Positions 51,094-60,742 of a DNA stretch of 64,000 nt are shown here, piece after piece. Below the pieces are notes generated by a model. The model worked only from the letters and a program-made list of their open reading frames with translations, had not been told where the DNA came from and did no database searches. Numbering within the stretch: the first letter of the stretch is position 1; every line of letters begins with the position of its first letter. The position numbers and the translations under genes were made by a program. The DNA is taken from positions 36,352,795 to 36,416,794 of the forward strand of contig OY821740.1 of NCBI GenBank assembly GCA_963682055.1, written 5' to 3'. Origin of the DNA: Primula veris. Taxonomy: Eukaryota; Streptophyta; Magnoliopsida; Ericales; Primulaceae.

Positions 51094-53236
51094 TCAAACA
51101 TGAATTGGGAAGTGAACAGTTGGAATAAGGATAAGACCGGAAGACTTATACATGGTTATACCGAAGGTCTCACTCATATCTAATTCCTCTGGCTTGATGC
51201 CGTTTGGAAGCTCCCAGTCAAAATGGTAAAGCAAAGCCGCTAATGCAAGTTCCATATTCACTGTTGCAAATGATATTCCTGGGCAGATCCTTCTCCCTGC
51301 ACCAAATGGTATGTACTCAAAATTCTGACCCTTAAAATCAGCTGATTTTTCAGCTTCAAATCTCTCAGGCACGAAAACATCGGGGTTTTCCCAACTTAGG
51401 GGGTCTCTCGATATCGCCCAATAATTGATCATTGTTCTAGTTTTAGCTGGGATTGTGTACCCATTAATTATACAGTTCTCCATGGACTCGTGCGGAACTA
51501 GCAATGGAGTTGGTGGATGAAACCTCAGAGTCTCCTTGATAACCATTTTCATGTACTTAAATTTATGAAGATCGGTCTCTTCAACTGTTGCCTTTCCGCT
51601 TAGAGCTTCTCTTATTTCTGCTTGTGCTTTCTGCAATATTCTTGGATTTTTCATCATTTCCGCCATAGCCCACTCGATCGTGATTGTTGAGTTTTCAGTT
51701 GCCCCTACAAAGACATCCTGATGGAGAATGATATAAAGAAAAATTTAAAGTGAGATGTAAGTTCCTTATTTGTGGACATTCAAGTAAGAAACATCACACT
51801 ATTAAAAATCACAATATCAAGAGAATGGTCAAATCTTTTGAAACTTGTTTCACAGTAGAAAAACATCATATAAGCTAATCAAGATCGTCATAGTTGTCAA
51901 TTTAGAGATCCTGTAATCCTAAACATGAGCTCTAAACTCTATTTACATCCCATTTTCTAAACCTTACCCTCAAACTTAAATACTTAATCTCACTGCATAT
52001 AATTCTTCTCTGAGAATTTTTACTTAAAATATTGATGTACATGCGCACATGTATATCAGTATATAAACATAACTAGCTCGGTTTGAGTTTGATTTAATGT
52101 ACTCATGCTCATCTCTACAAATATAATTAACATAACTGCATAACTAAGGAATAAATAGTTAAATACAGGGGGATGTGATAAGCCAGCCAGTTGAGGGGAT
52201 AGATAAAAACTGTCAAAGATGCTCCTTAAACTAATTTTTTTTTTTTTTCCATCTGATATCTTGTCAAAATTAAATCCATTAATAATGATAATATGGTGCC
52301 ATAGCTATCAGGTTTATCACAAGAGCAAAAGCAGGTAGAACTTGAATTAAAAGACTCAGGAAAAGAAAATTTTGAGTGAGCACGTAATCAAACCACAATG
52401 AAGGCTTTGATGTTTTCATTTGTTATCGGCACCTCAAGCTCCCCACTAGCCTTAAGCCTCAAGAGAACATCGACAAAATCCTCAATTTCTGGATTGTCCG
52501 TTTCAACTTTATCAAAATGCTCTTTCAAAATTCCACTAGTGATACCATCAAGCTCAAGAAATGCTCTATCAAGCCTTGCTTTCATTCCGGTAATAACATC
52601 TAGAAAACCTAAGGAAGGGAAAAAATCTCCTATGTGAAATGCTAAAGTTAAAGCTGTTCCTTCATCCATTGCCTTCTTAAACTTCTCCGGATCTTTTAAT
52701 TTTTTCCCAAAACAGACCCTTGAAACTATGTCGTAGTTTGAAGAGAATACCTTTTCAGCCAAATTGATTGTGCTTTCCAGTGCGATTGAACTGACGAGAT
52801 TGACCACTTCCTCTTCTCTCACAACCCGAAATGAATTAACCTGTTTGTTGCTCAAGAGCTCAAGGATGCAAATCTTTCTAAATTGTCTCCAATGATCTCC
52901 GTAAGGGGCAAGCGCAATATCTGCATGGTCATAAACCAATACTTTTGATGCTACTAGTTTAGGCCTACTGCAGAAAATATGGTCATTTGTTTTCAAAATC
53001 TTTTGCGCCATATCAGCTGAGGAGATGATGATGGTAGGTACGAACCCGAGTTGAAGGTGCATGAGTGGGCCGTACTTCTTTGCCAAGTCCCTTAAAACTT
53101 TATGTGGTGAAGAACTCTTAAGCTTGAGAAGATTACCAATGAAGGGGAGCTTCAATGGACCGGGTGGAAGGTTCTTCTGGCGTTTGATAAATATGTAAAG
53201 TATTATAAGGAAAGTAATCATAGAGATTAAGATCAT
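51094..53236 (-). CDS. Cytochrome P450, CYP71D subfamily
   Basis: Two minus-strand exons (53236-52394, then 51717-51094) with one phase-0 GT-AG intron give 488 residues. There is a short N-terminal membrane anchor (about 1-17), hinge LPPGPLKLPFIGN, ExxR as ETLR (343-346), PERF (398-401), and the haem loop YIPFGAGRRICPG with Cys426. The overall sequence (KYGPLMHLQLG, SADMAQKILKTND, YGDHWRQFRKIC) is CYP71D-like. These enzymes commonly oxidise sesqui- and diterpenes, including heterocycle formation in tanshinone biosynthesis. Oddity: the I-helix reads VGATENST (285-292), where family members usually have AGTETS/AGTDTS, so the oxygen-activating Thr is Asn290. A (CA)n run follows the stop codon. 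TATA-like TATAAAAT lies at 53309-53316 on the minus strand. The gene is divergent from the cyclase. Confidence 0.92.
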
Positions 53237-53308
53237 CTTTGGATCCCTAATCTGAACAACTAGAATTACTTCTTCTATAGTGATTTTACTAATAGGTATG
53301 GAGAAGTT

Positions 53309-53316
53309 ATTTTATA
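53309..53316 (-). promoter_or_regulatory. TATA-like box of CYP71D
   Basis: TATAAAAT on the minus strand lies about 72 bp upstream of the ATG, at a normal distance. Confidence 0.45.
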
Positions 53317-53329
53317 GAAATTGAATAGT

Positions 53330-54469
53330 GCCTATATTTAAAAATATTTCAACATGCACGTCAAAGACAAAATTTCTCAACATATAATAATATGCGGCAG
53401 GCATGGCGAATGCATCCGAGATATTTCCATATAGTACATTTTACTTAATTTCCAATGTTCTATTATATATGTATTAGTGTGGATACACATGTCATCTATG
53501 TACCAAGTTCGTGAAATACTTTTATCTATAAGTTTCTGTTTTAAAGTATCATGCGGATCGAAAACAAAGCATTTAAGACACTCACATTTGTTGATTCTTA
53601 AAATTTCAACTTTTTAAAATCCAATAGATCTGCATATAAGAATATTTTGTGTCGCCGTAATAAGAATAATATTACTTTCTGAGTACTACAATTTTTTTTT
53701 GTGGAACAAAAATGAATGCGTACTAGCTAGGGAATGAGACGATACAATTGGGACATCTACAATTAATTTGTCTTTCTATAAAATCCGAAACTTGTATGGA
53801 ATCCACAAATCGGTATATATGAATACGTTGTGTGGCCGTAATATTTCACACTAGGAGTATCCTAAATTTTACAGACTGTAAACCTAATAATTAAGCATCC
53901 CAAAAAAAATATTAAACATGTGAATATAATACCACATGAGCACTTACAAATGTGTTTATAATTAATACACTATTCTTTAGTTAAACTCTTTTTGTAAATT
54001 TTACTTTTCCTTTAATTTATAAGCTGACAAAATAACACGCTATACACATGCGTGTATATATATGCCTACATAGGTATGGAGATCGTCGGGGAGAGGGAGA
54101 GAGAGACGGGCACATCGGTTTGCAAACATATTAAGAGGAAATAGCTGTTATCAGATGCAACAAGAAAAGAAGGTAACGGGATCAGGTTGCAGGTAACATT
54201 TCCTTCATTTGAATATATTTAGTATTTTACTACTTACTCATGAATCTAGTGAACATATCTCTCTATTTCTCCGTTTGTGTATAAATCTTAACTTGTTTAT
54301 TTGTCCTCAGGCGTGTTAGAAGAACTTAAAATCTATCCCTTAGAAATTGAAACATTCAAACATATGCTAATTATATGATAAAATCACCTTTTTCTCCCAA
54401 TTTATTTAAAAATTAGTTAATTTTACCATGTCAACTTTGTCATTCATTCATTGACCTAATCCCTTTTTT
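53330..54469. other. Upstream region of CYP71D, no gene seen
   Basis: AT-rich. A short block is duplicated ('gtgtcgccgtaataag' near 53650 and 'gtgtggccgtaatatt' near 53831). No coding region. Confidence 0.5.
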
Positions 54470-54721
54470 AACTTTTACTCGCTACATTCTCATTTAATTA
54501 TCCATTACGAAACTACGTGTAATTTTAACCGGTCAAAAACTTATATCAAAATTATCGGAATGAAAATTTTCAAAACTTGATCATACAGTTTAAATGTTAA
54601 ATTTTATGATTAGATTTAAAAAAAAATCATTTTGATAATTTTGATACAAGTTATAAGCCGGATAAAATTACACGTGGTTTCGTAATGGACAATTAAATGT
54701 GAACGGATGGGGTATAAAGTT
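54470..54721. mobile_element. Hairpin MITE, 252 bp
   Basis: The left arm (AACTTTTACTCGC, then 'catttaattatccattacga', 'ctacgtgtaattttaaccgg') is matched on the reverse strand of the right arm (AACTTTATACCCC, then 'catttaattgtccattacga', 'ccacgtgtaattttatccgg'). The inverted arms of about 100 bp leave almost no loop. It lies 1.2 kb upstream of the CYP71D start. The superfamily is not determined. Confidence 0.75.
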
Positions 54722-55024
54722 TGAATTCTCATTTGAATAAGGTTGATGAAATTAGGGGCGGAGCTACGGTGAGTCTAGCTAGAGGGGTCACGTGACCCTC
54801 CTGAATTTCCGAAATTTGAAGATTACTTGGTGAATCTTGTGACGCAGAGAGATGGGGGAGAATGACACTTTTCTTTTTCTATTTGTTTCGGTAAATGGTA
54901 ATTTACATGTGTCATTTATTGAAATTAACTACAAAATGGTCATCACTAGTTCAATCTAAATTCTTCGTAGTCGTTTAGTTTTTACTTCACATCGGTTGTA
55001 CCCAACGTTTAAGAAGATTACTAA

Positions 55025-55209
55025 ATAACAACTTTTTATACTTGACCCAGTTAAATATTAAGATAAAAGATGATATCAACATAAATGATAGTAACAATGT
55101 CCCCAATTTTATAGATAACAACTTTTTATACTTGACCCAGTTAAATATTAAGATAAAAGATGATATCAACATAAATGATAGTAACAATGTCCCCAATTTT
55201 ATAGATAAC
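55025..55209. repeat. Perfect 90-bp tandem duplication
   Basis: Two head-to-tail copies (55025-55114 and 55115-55204) are identical as far as I can compare, plus five bases of a third. The perfect identity implies a recent event. The 69-residue minus-strand frame that repeats a 30-residue unit is caused by it. Confidence 0.9.
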
Positions 55210-55415
55210 CGGTAAATTATAAGATATCGAAAATGCGTTTGAGATTTAAGTCGTCGGAGAAATTTTGAGATGATCTGAAGTATATGTTATGTAAATATGT
55301 GATATTCTGCTTTATAATATGTAATAAGCTATCTGGATATGCTGTAACAATGGTTAAATTTTTATTGGAAAAAAAATCATATTGAAGTAGGATCGGTAGC
55401 TAGCATATATCGGTA

Positions 55416-55535
55416 CTAGTAACAGTTACTCACGTGTTGCGTGTGAGACGCGTAATGACATAAATCTTGTAATATAATTTATATTTTTGCGTGTGAGACG
55501 CGTAATGACATAAATCTTGTAATATAATTTATTTT
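55416..55535 (-). mobile_element. Helitron-like 3' end with internal 50-bp duplication
   Basis: On the minus strand a stem CTCACACGCAACACGTGAG is followed by TAACTGTTACTAG and then T, a plausible Helitron CTAG terminus. A block of about 45 bp starting TGCGTGTGAGACGCG is repeated in tandem, 50 bp apart (55439 and 55489). It is a different subfamily from the copies at 15.7 and 60.3 kb. Confidence 0.5.
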
Positions 55536-56701
55536 TAACATAATATTCAGATTTGTTATAATTTATTATAGTTATGGAGGTTAAAACGAATTATTAATTA
55601 ATTTAGGTTACCTCCGTAATTAGGATAATATAGTGAGGACGGATAGTTAATTAATTAGATTATGTATATTGGTAATTATTAAAATAGAGTGGGGGTATTT
55701 TTGAAAAAATTGGACAAAATTGGACGAACTCAATTTTTCTTGGGTTTGCTTATATTAATAGTATGATATTGTGTATGCACTTTTTTTAAAGTAGATTTAT
55801 GAGTCGCTCTATTTTAGAATTTAGATATTTGAGACGCATCCAAAAAAGTTGGTCATTCTATTTTGGAAAAATGATAATTTAGTACATATTTAAAAATTTA
55901 TTTACAAAAAAACCGTTTGTTTTGAACTTGATGACTCTTTTATAAAAAAATTACATATTTTGTGAACTTATTTACAAAAAAGTACATATGTCATTAAAAA
56001 ATTAAAAAAAATTATTTAAAAATTAAAAACCAAAATTAAAAAAACTAAAATTTTAAAAAATATATTTTTTATACAAAAAATATGTATGATCCTGTTCAAT
56101 CATTTATATCTAATCATGTTTGATACTGTCTAATGCTATCCAATCATATCCAATCTTTTATGTCTAATCCTATTTAATCATATCTAATATTGTCCAATCA
56201 TGTCTAATCATGTATGAAACTATATATGTACAAAAAATTTAATTTTTTAAATATTTTTTTAAAATTTTATTTATTTTGTATATTTTGTTATTTTTTATGA
56301 CATATGTAGCTAATTATAAATAAGTATATGTACCTAATGGTAAAAAAAATACAAATATGTGGAATTTTCATAATTAAGATGATTGATATGTAACTATTTT
56401 TAAGTTGACTTATATTTTCTTGTCTTGCAGGGTCTTTTCTCATAATTTTTATTTTTGGTATAAATCAATAAATTAAAAAAATTCCGCTTCATTTATATGT
56501 ATTAAAAATGGTACTAATTCGTGTCACCTAATTTTATGATGATCATTAAATTTCAAACATAAGTGTTGCATATCTTTAATTGACCTCTTCACCTGAAGTT
56601 TTTAATTAACATTTGTGTGAATGCTTCCCACAAAACAATATTGGCAACAAAACAAAAGTAATTGTTCCGGATTTCTCCTTTCCTTCCATCCTGTTGTGAG
56701 C

Positions 56702-57588
56702 CTGCAGACATTCCAAGTTCCGTCTTTACCTTCTTTCGATACGACTTTCACTCAACCAAAATGAAAACATAACAAAAGTGTACAATAATATATATATCCG
56801 TTCCCATCGGAACCTTTTTTCTGCCATCTATTGCCCGAGCACCATAACATGATTTTCAAGAAAAGGACAGACGAAATCTCACGGGGTAAACCATTGGCCG
56901 TCTAATGAGTTCTACTTGGATTATTTTTTTTTGGAACGTATTTCCGGTCATAGGAATATTTAGCGGTCTGACTTTAATAAAGGTTACGGAGGATTACAGG
57001 ATACTGTATTCTAGCATCATTTTTATTGTAAACTACAAATTCTTTACCTTTATGTGAGCGAATCAACACTGATGAGTGATGAAGAATCTCTGGCCTGTTA
57101 TTTTGTTAACTAAAGAAGATAAAAATCGCTTCTATTAAAATATGCTTCTATTTCTTTTTTATTTTCTCTTTTCTTCATACCAAATGTTACATCATTTTTA
57201 TAACTTATGATAGAAAAATATCTGATAATCTACACAAATCAAACCTAGGTGAATCTGATGAAGTTTTACCGAGATGTATTATACATACTTCTCTTAGTCT
57301 CCTTTTTATAAAAAATCTCACTCCAGCGGTTTTGCAACGTGCAAACGCCTATGAAATCAGTCGATTAACGAGAAAACTAGGTAAAAAAAGAAAGAAACGG
57401 GCTGATTAAGGAAACGTCTGATATAAATAGTTGATTATCAATACAAGTGCGCTAGGAACATAACTTTTCCTTTTGATCTTTCAGTACCAATGCAGGGTTC
57501 CTTAAGTTGAAAGATATACCAGCTAACTGCAGGTCATGCATGAGATGCAGAGTTATATACATATCCATACCTCTAAAAGAAGGTACAC
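56702..57588 (+). pseudogene. Broken duplicate of diterpene cyclase exons 1-2
   Basis: This 0.89-kb block is a diverged copy of 58778-59619, which contains the 5' flank, exon 1, intron 1 and exon 2 of the cyclase. The exon 1 copy (about 56778-56885) has GTG in place of the start ATG, a TGA after STIT in the middle of the transit-peptide region, and indels that shift its splice phase. The exon 2 copy (57496-57582) is still open (FLKLKDIPANCRSC) with a 6-nt insertion and both splice signals. No copies of later exons follow before the TIR element at 57708. It is either a partial tandem duplication or the remnant of a second cyclase gene. Confidence 0.85.
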
Positions 57589-57707
57589 CGGTAGCGGAAC
57601 CATGATTTTGTTATGGGTGGGGCCGAATTGTATATGTATACTATTTTGTAATTATGGGGTTCTGAAAGGTTATCATGGGGTTCTGCAAGTTTTTTATTTT
57701 TATTTTA

Positions 57708-58765
57708 GTCACTTGTTCTTACATCCCGTTTTTATTTGATACCATCTACTAACATTTGTACTGTTTAATACCCCAAACTTACAATTTATCATTGTCGGCT
57801 ACCCTCTCCGTTAAATCACTCACGAAAAAAAGAACATGTGCATATCACGTGACTAACTTCCGTTAAGATGGGGTAATTTGGTCATTTCTACTTTTAATTA
57901 TCACTAAATTAAAAAAGCAGTCAGGTGGGTGTATGTCGATGTATATATACAGAGCCGTCTCAGAGTTTAAGAAACCCGACACAAGATCCATACTGGAGTC
58001 TTTTTTATCATTGTTTTTTTATAGTTGTTGTCATTCTTGTTGACCTTGTTAGGACAAGTATGCATAAATATGTACACGATTTAATAGGTACACAATCACA
58101 TTTTATTTATTTATTTAAGTCTCTCTAATTAGCTAGTGATGACACATAATTGTTTTTCATTTCGAGTTACACGGGTGAAATTTTGAACAATACGTCAATA
58201 GCTATAAAATCATTAGGCACGTTTAGAATTTTTGTGCACAAATAATAAAGGAATCATGACACTATAAGATATTGAGAAAATAAGGCCACTAAAGTGAGAA
58301 GTCAAAGAAACTAGAACATGGTACTAAATTACTTATAAAGTAACTTGCCGTTTGTACACTTAGACCTTGCATTTATATGTATTTTCTATAACATTTTGTG
58401 GTCTAAATAATTGCATTTTTTCTATAACAGTGATATGTTTTTTTTTTTGTGGTCTATATATATGTCCGTATCAATAGTGGGGTGGTGGACAACGATTGTG
58501 ATGGTGAGGGGGCCGAGGAGGAGGACAGATGGGTGGGAGGGTATATATATAATAAAATGGTATTTTTGTAGTTTTATTTTCATCTAAGGGGTAATAGAGT
58601 AAAATCAAAAGAAAATGAAGACATCAGTGTCACGTCATATTTGCATCCATTAATTAATTTGGGATAGCGAAGAGGAAATAGTGAAATAAGTGTAAGTATA
58701 AGGTAACACACGTACAAATGTTAGTAGAGGGTATCAAATGAAAACGGTATGTAAATAGAAGTGAC
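57708..58765. mobile_element. TIR transposon between the cyclase 5' copies
   Basis: The left end GTCACTTGTTCTTACATCCC and the right end reversed GTCACTTCTATTTACATACC are inverted repeats continuing for about 75 bp (shared 'gtacaaatgttagtaga', 'ggtatcaaat'). The element is about 1.06 kb with no coding region that I recognise. Its right end lies 96 bp before the cyclase start codon, so it occupies the promoter. No convincing target duplication was seen, so the superfamily is open (Mutator-like is possible). Confidence 0.65.
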
Positions 58766-58861
58766 AAACTCTGGTTCTGCAGACATTCTAAGTTCTGTCT
58801 TTTACCTTCTCCGCGTCTCTAAATACTACCCTCACTGAATCAAAATGTACACATAACAAAC

Positions 58862-60708
58862 ATGTTCAATAATATTCTATCCCACAAGAACCTATTTTCT
58901 GCAGTCTACTGCCCGAACACCATATCATTTTCAAGAAAAGAACAGACAAAATACTCATGTGGTAAACCCTAATGAGTTCTCTTTTATTGTTCTTGGATTA
59001 TTCTTTTTGGAACATATTTCCGGTCATGGGAATGTTCACCTGCTGGATATAAACTGTATTCTAGCCTCATATATTGTAAACTACAAATTCTTTACCTTTA
59101 AGTAAGCGAATCGACACTAATGGTTAGGAATCTTTGGTCTGTAGTTTTGTTAACTATAGAAGTAAATAAATATTGATTCTATTAAAATATTCTTCTACTT
59201 CTTTTGTCTTATGTCTTTTATTAATATTACCAAACATTGCATCATTTTTATTATTCATGACAGGAAAATATCTGATAATTTACATAAACCTGACCTAGGT
59301 AAATCTGAACTTTTAGGAAGATGTAATATACATACTTCTCGTAATCTCCTTTTTAGATAACATTCTCACTCCTGTAGTTTTGCTATGCGCAAACTCCTAC
59401 CAAATCGGCCGAGATAACTGGAAAAGAAAAGGAACAAGTTGATTATGGGAACTTCTGGTATAATATAAATAGTTGATTATCAATACTAGTGCTAAGAATA
59501 TAACCTTTCTTTTTCATGTTTCACCTATGCAGGGTTCCTTAACTTGAAAGATATAGCAGCTAACTGCAGGTCATGCATGAGATGCAGAGTTATATCCATA
59601 CCTCTAAAAGAAGGTACACAATTGTTTATATTTGAAAAAAAAGTTTCCTTTTAGCTATGGTTTTTTCTGGGTGTATACTTTAGGAAAGGAGGTAAAATTG
59701 TGTGCATTTAATTAATTTGCTCATCAATGAATATGAAATGGAGATATTGAAATTGGAAGGAGTAATATGTTTGAAAGGATAAAAATTAAGTTATATTGAA
59801 GTATATATAGAAGTAATAGAACTACATACACACACCCATAAAATACTTTATATATGGTGTCCAATAATATGCGTTTAATCTTTTTTGAACTTGCAGAGCA
59901 CTCAGAAATTGACCGAAACGATGATCCACGAAAGACAAAGTGGCTTAAAGATTCAACCGAGGAGGATGACACTGAAGCATTAGGAACCTTGCAAGTAATA
60001 ACTTTGGTTTCCCAAAGAAAACATTTGAAATTTGAAATTCTAAAAGTAGTGTAACTGCCCATATCCGCCAACTATATATTTTCATTCTCTTTATTTTAAA
60101 AGTTTATAATTTTTTATTTGTTCTCCTTATCTCTCTCACAGATACAATTCTTATTTTTATTCTATTTTTCAATTTTAAATGCTTATTAATTTGATTTATT
60201 TTTCAAATTAATACTATGAAGTTGTTATTGTTTCTTTTTTTTAATATATTTTTATAATGTTGTATAATTCATGCGTTTCACCACGCATCGCGTGGGCACG
60301 TTCGCTAGTATATATATATATATGAAGAGGGCTTATGAGAACTTGAAACAAATATTTATAAAAATACCCAACTAATTACAGAATTTACAAAAAAAAAACC
60401 AAACTTGTTTTTTTTTTCATTTAAAAAATGTAACTGCTCATGAAGTAACCGTTTCTACACTATCATCAATTAAATTCGTTTATTCGATTACTCATCATAT
60501 GGTTTAGTCTGTTCTTTTCTTTCTCTCTCATTCTCTACAAAGTACAAAGTAGAAAAATATTAAAAATATGGAGCAAATTTTTTTACCATGTGGCAGTATA
60601 TGTTAGTATCATTTCTTTCAATTTCGTTGTATTTTTTTTATATGATTAATGTTTGAAATTTTTTAAAAAATACATCGGATACACCACGTAACGTGTGGAC
60701 ACGTTCGC

Positions 60709-60742
<34 letters not shown>

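Larger units (their letters stand above)
54722..56701. other. Intergenic, transposon debris, no gene seen
   Basis: It contains a hAT-end-like 'taggggcggagctacgg' at 54754 without a visible partner, the 90-bp tandem duplication, a Helitron-like 3' end, and a run of short degenerate 'ctaatcatgt' repeats at about 56085-56215. No exon can be supported. Confidence 0.5.
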
